DNA of 64,000 nt from Blattamonas nauphoetae. Taxonomy: Eukaryota; Preaxostyla; Oxymonadida. Below are positions 34,748-46,900 of this stretch, piece after piece (the stretch's first letter is position 1; each line of letters begins with the position of its first letter). Location: NCBI GenBank assembly GCA_033064195.1, contig JARBJD010000082.1, forward strand, positions 124,001 to 188,000, given 5' to 3'. A program made the translations under genes and the position numbers. The notes beneath the pieces are model-generated. The model made no database searches and was not told the DNA's origin. It saw nothing but the letters and a program-made list of their open reading frames with translations.

Positions 34748-36616
34748 ATGTTTGGAGACTGGAAGTCACCAGAAGACAAGATGACTCTCCAGAATACAGC
34801 ATCCCCACTCCCCTTCAACGCATCACCGCGACTGGAACAGCTGTACGGTCAGGAACTGATGAAGGAGATTCAGATGGGCGTTGTCAGGGAAGCCACCACA
34901 AACGAAGTGCTGTGGTGGAACAAGACATTTATGATTCCAAAAAGGGACGGGACACACCGGAAGATCCTGGACTGCACAGTGCTGAACAACGCAATCAAGG
35001 ACAGGAGCTTCCGTTACGAGGACTTTTCAACGCTACGGGTCATGATTCAGTCGAACGACTTCGCAACAGTGATCGACATCCAGCAAGCGTTCCATCACAT
35101 CGACGTGCAGTCGGATTTTCAACGCTTTCTTGGGTTCCGCTTTCAGAACCAAGACTATCTATACCAGACGATGCCGTTCGGTGTCAAACACGCACCGCGG
35201 GTGTTCAGCAAAGTCCTTCGCCCAGCGATTGTCCACATCCGACAGAAATGGGACATCAGGGTTCTGGCATACATGGACGACATCATCCTCCTCCACCAAG
35301 ATCAAACACACTTGAGATCAGTGACACAGGAGGTTCTGATTTTCCTGCAGGACCTGGGTTGGTTGATTGCAATGGACAAGCTGATTCTAGAACCGACGCA
35401 GCAATTGGACTTTCTGGGATGGAGTCTCGACTTGAAGGAGGGCACATTCAGAACACCGCCAGCCAAGGTCTCAGCGTATTTCAAAGCTACTTCAAAAACT
35501 GTGTCACTTGCACTCAGACGGAAGAAAGTGGCAAACAGATCGCTCGCCAAACTAATCGGGAAACTGAATTCACTACACCATCAGCACTGTCAAGCGTCTC
35601 TATATCTTGGCGCGTTGAACCGAACACTTCAAAGAGCTGTGAAACGGACGGGATGGAACGGTCGCTGTCGGCTGAACCCGTCCGTCCTGGGGGACCTCAC
35701 ATTCTGGAAGGCGACACTCGTGTCGAATCAACCACAACTGATATCGTTGCCGGAACCTCAAGCTTGTCTGACAACAGACGCCTCGAAGAAGGGATGGGGA
35801 GCAGTGCTCGAGTGGAAGAATCACTCCATCCCAATGTTCGGTCGATGGTCGGCGAAGACACTTCCACACTCGATCAACGTGAAAGAGACAATGGCAGTAG
35901 AACGAGCGGTCAAAATGTCAAGACACATTCTGAAGAAGGAGAATATATCCAATTTGAAAGTTCGAACCGACAACACATCAACAAAGTTCAATCTGCAGAA
36001 GTGGAAAGGAGGAAGGAACCTCCTCTCGCCGACAACAGCAGTTTGGTCGCGTTGCGCGAAGACAGGAATATCGATAGTGGAGGTGGAACACGTAAAAGGA
36101 GTGAACAACGTCGTGGCAGACTCTCTCAGTCGCCTCCACCCGTTGGGAGAGTACCAGATCCTCCCTGCGATCTTCCAACAGCTGATTTCAGAACTGGAAT
36201 GGAAACCAGAAGTGGACGCATTTGCGTCCCAACAAACCCGTCTTCTCGAAGAGTACTGGTCGCTCAACAGCGAGCCAGAAGCGACAGCGACAGACGCACT
36301 GGTTCAGGACTGGGAGGGAAGGAAGCTGTGGATCCACCCTCCCATCCGACTAATCGGCAAGGTCCTCCGGAAGCTGCAACACTCATCATGCCAAGCGGTG
36401 CTCGTAGTTCCCAGTTGGGAAGGCCAGTCCTGGACACACCTGTTCCACCAGCTGTGCCCGACTCGCCGAACGCTCGGATCGTACGAGATGATAATGAGGA
36501 TGACAAGTCAAAGCTTGTCTCTGGAAGACTCAGAGGAAGGAAGACAAAGACTCCCACCAGGACTGGTGGGAGTCGGTTTCATCAGATCAGAACGAAGCCG
36601 GAGAACACTTCTTTAG
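34748..36616 (+). CDS. DIRS reverse transcriptase / RNase H
   Basis: Reverse transcriptase with the palm motif YMDDIILLH near residue 176 and flanking family motifs (MPFGVKHAPRVFSKVLRP). An RNase H domain follows with CLTTDASKKGWGAVLEW near residue 340 and VRTDNTSTKFNLQ further on. It overlaps the reading frame that follows. No methyltransferase-like domain, found in some DIRS relatives, was recognised. Confidence 0.92.
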   Translation: MFGDWKSPEDKMTLQNTASPLPFNASPRLEQLYGQELMKEIQMGVVREATTNEVLWWNKTFMIPKRDGTHRKILDCTVLNNAIKDRSFRYEDFSTLRVMIQSNDFATVIDIQQAFHHIDVQSDFQRFLGFRFQNQDYLYQTMPFGVKHAPRVFSKVLRPAIVHIRQKWDIRVLAYMDDIILLHQDQTHLRSVTQEVLIFLQDLGWLIAMDKLILEPTQQLDFLGWSLDLKEGTFRTPPAKVSAYFKATSKTVSLALRRKKVANRSLAKLIGKLNSLHHQHCQASLYLGALNRTLQRAVKRTGWNGRCRLNPSVLGDLTFWKATLVSNQPQLISLPEPQACLTTDASKKGWGAVLEWKNHSIPMFGRWSAKTLPHSINVKETMAVERAVKMSRHILKKENISNLKVRTDNTSTKFNLQKWKGGRNLLSPTTAVWSRCAKTGISIVEVEHVKGVNNVVADSLSRLHPLGEYQILPAIFQQLISELEWKPEVDAFASQQTRLLEEYWSLNSEPEATATDALVQDWEGRKLWIHPPIRLIGKVLRKLQHSSCQAVLVVPSWEGQSWTHLFHQLCPTRRTLGSYEMIMRMTSQSLSLEDSEEGRQRLPPGLVGVGFIRSERSRRTLL

Positions 36617-36713
36617 TCAGCTCAGAGTTGTAGCCAAGATAGACGAGAAGGCAGCAGACAGATTTCTCCCACAAACCCGCGACGCTCGAAGGAAGTGGAG
36701 GAGAGCATTCACG

Positions 36714-37781
36714 TTGTTGGACGAGTTTGCGGACGAACGGGGAATCTCTGACGAGGAGTTCGTTCACGGCGAAGGAGTCGAAGCTCACATGTTGAACTTC
36801 ACGAACTGGTTGTTTGATCAGTTCGGAGAGAAGAGGTCCACAATGGACATTGCTACTACTGTTCGCTCCACTTTGTGTCTCCTCAACCCAGGGACTCTTC
36901 GGGAAGACTCGCCCACATGGAAGAAATGCCAAAAGGAAATCAACAAGAGGACCACTGCACCACCAAAGAGAAAGTATGATGTCATGTGGGACATTGAAAC
37001 GTTATTCAAGTGGGCGGGGGAGAGCAGATGGAGAACAGAGCATAACTTCGCGCGTCAGCAGAGAAGAACACTCGCCTTGGTAATGGCTTTCACGTGTTTG
37101 AGACAAGCGGAGCTGCAAAGGCTCTCATGGGGAGATGTGACGTGGAAGCTAGACGTGGAGCCACCGAGAGCGGAATTACTCATGTCAGTCAAGCAGAACA
37201 CCGACAAGAAGGTCTACAGAACAGTAACAGACATTCGCCAGAAGTCAATTTCCCCGTTCTGCGCACTCAACGACCACCAACAACGAGTTCTCACACTCTT
37301 CAATTCAAAAGCGAACTGCCAGCATGACTCACTCCCGCCAACAATGCCAGTCTGGGTTGATGAAGCGACTCTCCAGAGACTATCTACCCAGCGGATTCGG
37401 GAAGAAACGAAAGCAATCCTGCAAGAGTTAGGACTCCCTTCGATCTATGGAGGCTATACAATCAAACATGCGATGATCTCGTATCTGAGATCCGTACAAG
37501 GGATGGATTGGGTGGACATCAACGCATTGGTCGGGTGGAATATCAACTCGACCGCCGCCCAGACGTGGTACAACATCCGAGTCGCGGACAGAGCAGACCT
37601 CCAGACTCGGATCGCAGACCAGCTGAATCTGCAGAACGCTGACAACACGGTAGGCCCTGGCAAGCAGAACAGACAAATTCCAACTTGTGATACTCATGCT
37701 GAGCGAGAGCCCTGTGTGGATAACAGGCTCATCGCTTCAGCTGGAGCCTGTATTCCCACACAGTGCTCTCGCTCAGAGTAG
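36714..37781 (+). CDS. DIRS tyrosine recombinase
   Basis: Phage-integrase-type recombinase of the DIRS group. It has the Arg-containing box FTCLRQAELQRLSWGDV near residue 125, a YTIKHAMISYLRSVQG box near 245, and a C-terminal AAQTWYNI containing the presumed nucleophilic Tyr. The frame is open well upstream of the first ATG and overlaps the polymerase frame, so the start is uncertain. Its 3' end runs into the ICR, as in DIRS-1-like elements. Confidence 0.85.
   Translation: MLDEFADERGISDEEFVHGEGVEAHMLNFTNWLFDQFGEKRSTMDIATTVRSTLCLLNPGTLREDSPTWKKCQKEINKRTTAPPKRKYDVMWDIETLFKWAGESRWRTEHNFARQQRRTLALVMAFTCLRQAELQRLSWGDVTWKLDVEPPRAELLMSVKQNTDKKVYRTVTDIRQKSISPFCALNDHQQRVLTLFNSKANCQHDSLPPTMPVWVDEATLQRLSTQRIREETKAILQELGLPSIYGGYTIKHAMISYLRSVQGMDWVDINALVGWNINSTAAQTWYNIRVADRADLQTRIADQLNLQNADNTVGPGKQNRQIPTCDTHAEREPCVDNRLIASAGACIPTQCSRSE
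37691..37776 (+). repeat. Internal complementary region (ICR) of the DIRS element
   Basis: 37691-37747 is the exact reverse complement of the left end (33546-33602, 57 bp). 37748-37776 is the exact reverse complement of the right end (38199-38227, 29 bp). Read together, the ICR is a copy of the circle junction AATACAG/GCTCC. Confidence 0.95.
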
Positions 37782-38167
37782 CCGGCAGATACTCTGGTGA
37801 GTGGTCGACTCCACCCAAGATCCAGCTCCTCGTTTTCTGTCTTTATTTTACTCACATCCCATCTTTCCAGTTTTCAGTCTAATCTTCATTTCCTTTTCGA
37901 CACTAAACTGTTTGTTCGTTCACAATTCTCGCTCTCAGCAAGGCGATGCCTCCCTCAGTTGAGTGTCTTCGGACCCACTGAGGCTGCCTTGTGCATCCTC
38001 GAACTATGCGCTCAATGTTTTCCTTCCTTCACCCACACAGGTCGGTTGAGCAAGGAACATCAGCGCTGATTCCAGGAAGCCAACGCAAAATAATCTGGCC
38101 AAGCTCCCGAACAAGGAGAAGCCCTCGCAGTTTGATTCATTCGATTCTCATTCTTCGGTGTATATCC
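37782..38167. other. Non-coding 3' region of the DIRS element
   Basis: Between the recombinase frame and the right inverted repeat. No gene is supported; pyrimidine-rich in its first part. Confidence 0.6.
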
Positions 38168-38227
38168 ACCGACCCCATAAACACCTCACGTACTCATGCT
38201 GAGCGAGAGCACTGTGTGGGAATACAG
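38168..38227 (+). repeat. Right terminal inverted repeat of the DIRS element
   Basis: 60 bp, starting ACCGACCCCATAAACACC and ending GGGAATACAG. It is the inverted partner of the left end, with an outer tip that differs from it. Confidence 0.9.
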
Positions 38228-40950
38228 TTCGCGTTGCTTCCTCTGGAACAGACCATCCGAATTGTGGTCTCGTCGAACTGCCCTGCTCGTCACTGAGTCA
38301 TTCGATGAATGTGATGAAAACGACAAAATCAGTTGTGATGCAGTCTGACATGCCACTAGCGACTTCGCTCGCCTCGATCGACACGACATGGACACTCTCT
38401 CGATCTGGTACAGAGAAACTTACGCTTAGTGTCAATGGTGGGATCCTCGTTGGCCAGCCGACAACACACCTCACTCTCTCGTCGCTGGTGATGAAATGTG
38501 GAACGATGGCTGTTGATCGAACATCTGCACTGATTTGTGTGACGAACGGAAAAGTGTCGATTGAAGACTGTTCAGTTGGAGATGCGAGTGGAGAGATTCC
38601 GATTCCATTCTGCACAATCTCAACAGGAACAGTGGAGTTGACCGGAACCAACACGATTCTCAACCCCTCTGTCTCCTCTCCTCTCATCACTGTTGTTTCC
38701 AGGGTCATTTTTAATTGATGGCAACTCCACATCGTTCACAACCATCACTTCCTCTTTGACTGTCAGAAGTGCGTCTCTCTTCGCTCTGAATGGAGGCAGC
38801 TCAACAGTGAACTTCGCCTCACTTCCGATTTTAGGAACTGGGACAGGACAAAACTTGTTCGCAGTGAGTGGAACAAGCACTCTGAATCTGAACGAGATCA
38901 CACTGGATGGAGGAGATTCGTCCGTGGAATCGTTGTTGGGTCAGAATGGAGGAACAGTGACGCTTGAAGCGTGCTCGATGTCTCGAATGAAGATGAAGAA
39001 GTCGTTTGTGTCTGGAAGTGGGACTGTTCTGATGAAAGGCTGCTCGTTCTCATCGCTTGTTGATGATTGTTCATCTGGATCAGGAAATGTGATTGAGATG
39101 GGAATTGGGGAAGGAGAGAAACTGGAGATCATGAAAACAGCGACTGATTCGTGCTCGTTCATCTCGTGCTCGTCGAAAGGGAATGGAGGAGCGCTGAAGA
39201 TCGCAGTTGTGTCATCTGGAACTGTGACGATCTCTGACACGTCGTTCGTGTGCTGCTCAGCAACTGGAAATGGAGGAGGAATCTGGCTCGACCTTTCAGC
39301 CAGCACTTCCACCTCAACCTCGTTCTCGTCACTCGTGTTTGGGTCCGGGTCCGATTCCAACAATGCGATTCTGGGATCGAAAGTGTTTGTTCAAAGCAGC
39401 AATGTGAAAACAGACGCAGAAGGAGTTCTGATTGGTCTGAAACCAACACTATCTGGCTCGATCCTCACCACCGCCGAGAAGAACGAGTTTGTTGGCAACA
39501 ACACATTGCCTGAGTCGCTTCTGTTCTTCTGGTATCCTCACATTGCCTCTTCTGGTGCTGTCCATGTTCACTCTGATGGAGAGGATCACGCGAACTGTGG
39601 TCGCATCGAACTCGCCTGCCAAACACTCCCTCACTCCTTCACATCTCTCAAAACAACCCGCACCATCACACTGGACTCGTCTCTCCAAGTCCCAGCTTCC
39701 CTTCCCACACTGACGCAATCACTCACAATTTCAGCACTGGCTGGCTCACCCCAAACACTGACACTCGCCTCAGATGTGTCATTCACTGTCTCCGCTGGCA
39801 CGCTCAGCTTCTCCTCACTCTCGATTGAACTTGCCGAACTCTCCACAGTCGTGTTTGTCGTTGCTGGAGGATCGATCGCGATGGACTCGACATGCCGACT
39901 TGTAAACCCCTCGTCCGCCACCCACTCCGCCTCTCTCTTCTCGCTCTCGTCAGGAACACTCACTCTCGACACGACGACTCTCGACTTTTCCAACCGATTC
40001 ATCTCTTCGCAGTCGCTCTTCTCCCAAAGTGGAGGATCTCTCGCACTTTCTGGAATGTCGATTGAGAATGTGACACAAAGCAGTGGAGATGGAAGTGTGA
40101 TCTCATCGACACTGTCGTCAGGATCGCTCTCGATTGCGAGTTGCTCGTTCTCGTCGTGTGTCTGTTCGAGTGGAAATGGAGGAGTGATGAAAGTTGTTTT
40201 GACTGGGACAGGAACGTTCACAGTGACTGGAACAACGACATTCTCGTCTTGCAGTGCGAGTGGGGATGGGAACTTGATTCATCTGACGCGTACTGATTTG
40301 GTGTCGTTCCTGAAAGGAAGTGGAACTGGCCCACTCGATGCGATCCGACCGAACACGACATCGGGAGTGGTGTTCACGAGTGATGTTCACGAAGAGTTCT
40401 GGGGAATTGACACGAACGCAGTTTCTCCGTCTTCTGGGTCTCTGCTGTTCTACTGGTATCCTCACACGACTGGATCAGTTCGCGTTGCTTCCTCTGGAAC
40501 AGACCATCCGAATTGTGGTCTCGTCGAACTGCCCTGCTCGTCACTGAGTCATTCGATGAATGTGATGAAAACGACAAAATCAGTTGTGATGCAGTCTGAC
40601 ATGCCACTAGCGACTTCGCTCGCCTCGATCGACACGACATGGACACTCTCTCGATCTGGTACAGAGAAACTTACGCTTAGTGTCAATGGTGGGATCCTCG
40701 TTGGCCAGCCGACAACACACCTCACTCTCTCGTCGCTGGTGATGAAATGTGGAACGATGGCTGTTGATCGAACATCTGCACTGATTTGTGTGACGAACGG
40801 AAAAGTGTCGATTGAAGACTGTTCAGTTGGAGATGCGAGTGGAGAGATTCCGATTCCATTCTGCACAATCTCAACAGGAACAGTGGAGTTGACCGGAACC
40901 AACACGATTCTCAACCCCTCTGTCTCCTCTCCTCTCATCACTGTTGTTTC
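38228..40950 (+). pseudogene. Beta-helix gene 2, middle piece after the element
   Basis: The host frame resumes with VRVASSGTDHPNCGL, the continuation of the unit cut by the element. It runs to an extra C at 38699/38700, where the frame shifts and meets a stop at 38716-38718. The same protein then continues in the next phase (SFLIDGNSTSFTTI) to the identical extra C in the next unit (40950/40951). Unit one has no extra C at the equivalent site (about 31768) and is open. The shared indel either arose once and was duplicated or is a consensus error copied between near-identical units. Confidence 0.8.
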
Positions 40951-43900
40951 CAGGGTCATTTTTAATTGATGGCAACTCCACATCGTTCACAACCATCACT
41001 TCCTCTTTGACTGTCAGAAGTGCGTCTCTCTTCGCTCTGAATGGAGGCAGCTCAACAGTGAACTTCGCCTCACTTCCGATTTTAGGAACTGGGACAGGAC
41101 AAAACTTGTTCGCAGTGAGTGGAACAAGCACTCTGAATCTGAACGAGATCACACTGGATGGAGGAGATTCGTCCGTGGAATCGTTGTTGGGTCAGAATGG
41201 AGGAACAGTGACGCTTGAAGCGTGCTCGATGTCTCGAATGAAGATGAAGAAGTCGTTTGTGTCTGGAAGTGGGACTGTTCTGATGAAAGGCTGCTCGTTC
41301 TCATCGCTTGTTGATGATTGTTCATCTGGATCAGGAAATGTGATTGAGATGGGAATTGGGGAAGGAGAGAAACTGGAGATCATGAAAACAGCGACTGATT
41401 CGTGCTCGTTCATCTCGTGCTCGTCGAAAGGGAATGGAGGAGCGCTGAAGATCGCAGTTGTGTCATCTGGAACTGTGACGATCTCTGACACGTCGTTCGT
41501 GTGCTGCTCAGCAACTGGAAATGGAGGAGGAATCTGGCTCGACCTTTCAGCCAGCACTTCCACCTCAACCTCGTTCTCGTCACTCGTGTTTGGGTCCGGG
41601 TCCGATTCCAACAATGCGATTCTGGGATCGAAAGTGTTTGTTCAAAGCAGCAATGTGAAAACAGACGCAGAAGGAGTTCTGATTGGTCTGAAACCAACAC
41701 TATCTGGCTCGATCCTCACCACCGCCGAGAAGAACGAGTTTGTTGGCAACAACACATTGCCTGAGTCGCTTCTGTTCTTCTGGTATCCTCACATTGCCTC
41801 TTCTGGTGCTGTCCATGTTCACTCTGATGGAGAGGATCACGCGAACTGTGGTCGCATCGAACTCGCCTGCCAAACACTCCCTCACTCCTTCACATCTCTC
41901 AAAACAACCCGCACCATCACACTGGACTCGTCTCTCCAAGTCCCAGCTTCCCTTCCCACACTGACGCAATCACTCACAATTTCAGCACTGGCTGGCTCAC
42001 CCCAAACACTGACACTCGCCTCAGATGTGTCATTCACTGTCTCCGCTGGCACGCTCAGCTTCTCCTCACTCTCGATTGAACTTGCCGAACTCTCCACAGT
42101 CGTGTTTGTCGTTGCTGGAGGATCGATCGCGATGGACTCGACATGCCGACTTGTAAACCCCTCGTCCGCCACCCACTCCGCCTCTCTCTTCTCGCTCTCG
42201 TCAGGAACACTCACTCTCGACACGACGACTCTCGACTTTTCCAACCGATTCATCTCTTCGCAGTCGCTCTTCTCCCAAAGTGGAGGATCTCTCGCACTTT
42301 CTGGAATGTCGATTGAGAATGTGACACAAAGCAGTGGAGATGGAAGTGTGATCTCATCGACACTGTCGTCAGGATCGCTCTCGATTGCGAGTTGCTCGTT
42401 CTCGTCGTGTGTCTGTTCGAGTGGAAATGGAGGAGTGATGAAAGTTGTTTTGACTGGGACAGGAACGTTCACAGTGACTGGAACAACGACATTCTCGTCT
42501 TGCAGTGCGAGTGGGGATGGGAACTTGATTCATCTGACGCGTACTGATTTGGTGTCGTTCCTGAAAGGAAGTGGAACTGGCCCACTCGATGCGATCCGAC
42601 CGAACACGACATCGGGAGTGGTGTTCACGAGTGATGTTCACGAAGAGTTCTGGGGAATTGACACGAACGCAGTTTCTCCGTCTTCTGGGTCTCTGCTGTT
42701 CTACTGGTATCCTCACACGACTGGATCAGTTCGCGTTGCTTCCTCTGGAACAGACCATCCGAATTGTGGTCTCGCTGAGCTGCCCTGCTCGTCACTCGCC
42801 TTCGGACACGATCGACTGAAAGAAACTGAAAAGGCTGTTGTCCTTTCGTCAGCTGCATCACTTGGCACTCCTTTGAAACCAGCCTTCGCAGTGGAAACAA
42901 TCAAATCTCTTTCATCATCACAAGTTATCACACTCTCATCGAATGGACAGATCAAAACAGACAAAGCCAACACTCTGTTGACACTCTCCTCTCTTCAATT
43001 CGTCCTTGACACGACGACAGACAGAATATCATCTGTGTTCCTCGTGTCTGGAGGGACTCTCGTTGTGAGTACTTGTATCATTGGCACTTCAACCTCCACG
43101 ACTCCTCTCACGTCTTCTTTGATGAGTGTGTCGGCTGGATCACTTGAAGTGAAAGACAACAGTGTGATCCAAAACATGACTTCGAGTAATCCGATTCTGA
43201 CTCTGCTTGGCGGAACAACCACTCTCGTCTCCGCAACTGTCCGCTCGATTGCTCTGACATCGTCTGCAGCGATTGTTCTGGACGATGGGAATCTTCGATT
43301 GGAAGACAGCTCGTTCTCGTTGATCACAAACACAGAAGGAGATGGGAGTGTGCTGTCCGCAGTTGTGAAGTCAGGAAAGGAAGTTGTGATCATTTCAGGA
43401 TCTGTGTCTGACTGCTCGACGACAGGTAATGGAGGAGCGCTTTTCTTGTCGCTTGTTGGGACTGGTCGTTTGGAGATGAAAGGGACGAATGGGATGAGTT
43501 TCGAGAAGTGTTCGGCAGATGTTGATTCGTCGAAAGCGGTGAACACGACTGGACTTGGACAATGCATCTTTATCTCCACCCAAGCCACGTCAACCCTTCT
43601 TCTCGGCGCCATCACTTTCCCAACCGTCTCAGCTACAAATCCAGCTCCGTTTCTGTTCGTCTCTTCTCCCTCATTGAAATCGACTGTGACGACAACTTCG
43701 TTCGTCTTCCTCAATCCGTTCGTGTTCAGCACAGATGACTTGCCACTCTACTCTGGCCACGATGGCGGGATTGTCAGTGTTGTCCACCCTCTCATCACAT
43801 TCCTGCTGGACCTGTCTCAATCCTTCGTTGGATCAACAGGAAACGATTCTTTGGTTTGTGGATTCTCTGTGCAACCGTGTCAGACGCTAACACGAGCAAC

Positions 43901-46900
43901 TGAGCGGTTGACGAGCGAGTCGTCGAGTTCGATGGAGATTGTTGTTGTTGATTGGAGCATTTTGAACACATCTCTGAATGTCGGAGCTTACTCACTTCTG
44001 GTGACGTCAGCCGACAAGAAAATTGTGAAGATGGATGGTGGATTGTTCGACATGAAGACTGCAGCAACAACCACCTCTTCGCTCACTCTCAGAAGTCTGA
44101 CACTGTCGTGGACAGGAAAGGGAGAACAAGTTTTGGAGCATTCGAAAGGAACGACAACCATCGCTGCTTGCTCGCTGGTGATGACAGCTGAATCAGGCGA
44201 ACTGTTCTCGTCGCATCTGTTCAGTGTGGCTGGTGGGTCAGTGATGATTGAAGGATTGGAGTTGTTGGGAGGTGGTTCGAAGATTGGGACAGTTCTACTG
44301 ATGTCGGGAGGAACATCCACACTGGACAGTTTAGTTGCTCAAAACGGGAAATTGACATCCTCGACAATCACAGGAAGCGGGTCACTCGTTCTGAAGAGCA
44401 GCTCGTTGAAGAATCTGGACGGATCGGAGTCGACAGAAGTGTCTGGACTGAGAATGTCAATCGCATCTTCCATGTCAGTGTTGATTGGTGGAGTTGGTAA
44501 AAATGTGAATTTCGAGGCATGTTCGTCGAAAGGGAGTGGAGGAGCGCTGAACATTGCTCTTGTGTCATCTGGAACTCTGACGATCTCTGACACGTCGTTC
44601 GTGTCCTGCTCAGCAACTGGAAATGGAGGAGGAATCTGGCTTGACCTTTCTCTGTCCACTGCAACAAATCCTTTCACTTTCTCTGACCTCACATTCGGAA
44701 CAGACGCGACAAAGAACACCGCCTCCAAAGGCCGAAATGTCTACGCACTCGCCAAGGCAGGTTCGACAAGTGTCCTTCCACTCAGCGCCTTCGTGCCGTC
44801 CACTCCAGCTCAAATTGTTTTTGACGAAACAGAACGAACCATGGTTGAGTTTGGTGAGATGTCGTCGAATGTTGAGAGTGAAATTGGGTCTCTTCTGTAT
44901 CTTCTCCATCCTTCTGGAAACGATGTTCGTGTGCGTGCATCTGTTGGGTTCGACCATTCTCTTTGTGGTGCTTCAGTCCTTCCGTGCTCATCTCTCCAAA
45001 AGTCGTACACCAACGCTCAGTCGAGAAGTGACAATTCGGCGAGTGTTGTGTTGGACTCAGATCTCTCATTCGCAGAAACCATCACTTCCCAAAACAAAGG
45101 GATCACGATCACCTCAGCTTCTCAAAACACACTCACCTTCGGTGCCTCTGCTCAACTCAACGTTGTGTCAGACACGCTCACTCTGACATCACTCAAGCTG
45201 GGACTCCCATCCTCCATCACCACCTCACCCTTCGTCGTCAGCGGAGGATCTCTGATCATCGAATCATCAGCCGATATCTCCCACTCTGGAACCGACAGCA
45301 CCCCAACACTCGTCTCCTCTCCTCTCTTCACCATCACATCCGGCCGTTTTGTCTTGTCAGGAATTCAAGCATCCCCCCGAATCATCTCCAACTTCAGAGG
45401 ATCCGACGCCTGCCCAAGCGCAGTCCTTCTCGGCGGAGGAAACACCGCACCGACAGAAATCGAGATCTCACACTGTCATTTCCTGAAGTGCCACGCAGAT
45501 GGAACCGCTGGGAAGGCAGGTGCCGTCTCTCTCACCGGCTCGCGAACAGGAACAATCGTCATGTCAGACTGCTATTTCGCAGGGAATTCGGGAACCGTCT
45601 CAAGCGATGTCCACGCCACAACAGATTGGAGTGGGATTGCTCAACCTGGGTGCTTGATCGATTGCTTCTCAGACAGCGATTTGGATCATGTTGTCATTGG
45701 GACAACCTCGAACAATGATCTGATCCCGTATTCTCTTCTGACTGTCGATAATTTGGGTGGAGACGACGCAAACTGTCATCTTCCCCAATACTCGTGCCGT
45801 TCAGTGACTGCCACGCTCGTTCATTGCGATAAAATGGAGAAAGACGGAGTTAGGTTCGCTCTGAGACTCATCCAGCTTCTCCAGGATTCCTCAGAGCTTT
45901 CTGTTGCATCTGTAGCAAACAAGAGAATCGATTTGAGCGGAAGCGACGCAAACACAAAGTATATTCGAGCTGGAACGACCTCACTTTTGACACTTGGAAC
46001 AGGAACTGCCAAAATTCATTCACTCACACTTGTTGACTCAAATGTGGGATCCACCTCTCCCCTCTTCCAACTTCTCGGAACAGGAACACTGACGATCGAA
46101 TCTGTCGTTCATGATGGTCAACTGGATTACCGGGCTGCTCCTCTCGTCACTACCATCGCTGGCTCGCTCGTGTTCAACATGGTTGATGTACAGAACGTGA
46201 ATTTGACCGATTCTCCACTCTTCGTCACTGAAGGGACTTTCACTGCCACAGACTGTCAATTTGCCACAATCACTCGCGACGATGGGAACGAAACGATACT
46301 CCAAGCAACAGTTGACAGCACTCGACTTGTCACAATGTTGAGGTGTTCATTCGACTCGTGTCTCGGCCTGTCTGAGCCTCGATGGATCTCCCTCACCCAA
46401 GCAAGTGCGTGCACATTCGATAAATCCCATTGGGAAGGCACATTCGATCTCGACTCACCCAAACCTGCTGTTCTTCTGACATCGGCAACAAACTTGTTGG
46501 CCTCTCCTTATTCACCGTATTCTCTACTCTACGAGTTCTATCCGAGAACAGATCCAAAGATTTTTGTGTCAAACACAGCACGGAGTGAAGACCATCCGCT
46601 CTGTGGGAATGCTGAACTTCCATGTGCAACGATCGATGAAGCAATTGGATTGACAAGCGCATCACAAGTCGAGATTGCGGGAGTTGGGACAATTTCAAAG
46701 GAGATGCTGATGAACGGAGCTGAATTCTCCATTTCTGGAAACAGAAGAAAGGGCACTCTTCAACTGAAGGGACTTGGGAAGATCACGAACAATGGGATTG
46801 ATGGCGACTTCCTCACCTTATCCCATTTGACGGTTGATGTTTCAAATACAGCCACCGATTCGGCCAGCATTTTGACCATCGAGACAGGATCTTTGGAGAT

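Larger units (their letters stand above)
33546..38227 (+). mobile_element. DIRS-type tyrosine-recombinase retrotransposon, looks whole
   Basis: 4682 bp inserted in beta-helix gene 2. Parts: left inverted repeat, gag-like frame, reverse transcriptase/RNase H frame, tyrosine-recombinase frame, internal complementary region (ICR), right inverted repeat. Unlike LTR elements it has inverted, unequal ends and an ICR whose halves are exact reverse complements of the two outer ends, the hallmark of the DIRS group, which integrates through a circular intermediate. No target duplication of the integrase type is seen. A CAG at the target (33543-33545) recurs as the last three bases of the element (38225-38227), consistent with a 3-nt crossover. 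All three frames are open and overlapping, as in the family, and end-to-ICR identity is complete, so insertion is young. Confidence 0.93.
30901..42772 (+). repeat. Tandem array of 2.25-kb coding units (about 3.2 copies)
   Basis: Units: 30901-33150; 33151-40083 (with the DIRS element inside); 40084-42334; partial 42335-42772. The spacing is 2250 bp for the first unit and 2251 bp for the next two once the element is removed. The units look identical by eye, except that the second and third share one extra C in TTGTTTCCAGG, which the first lacks. Upstream (before 30901) and downstream (after 42772) the sequence diverges abruptly. So the second and third units are each other's closest relatives, and the expansion is very recent. 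Confidence 0.9.

Noticed and set aside
34393-36633. A 746-codon open frame overlapping the reverse transcriptase of the DIRS element
   Set aside because: It lies in another phase of the same strand, with no domain and a low-complexity polar composition; the RT/RNase H frame explains the region.
30901-42772. CRISPR-like or satellite array
   Set aside because: The period is 2.25 kb and codes for protein in frame; there are no short repeats with spacers.
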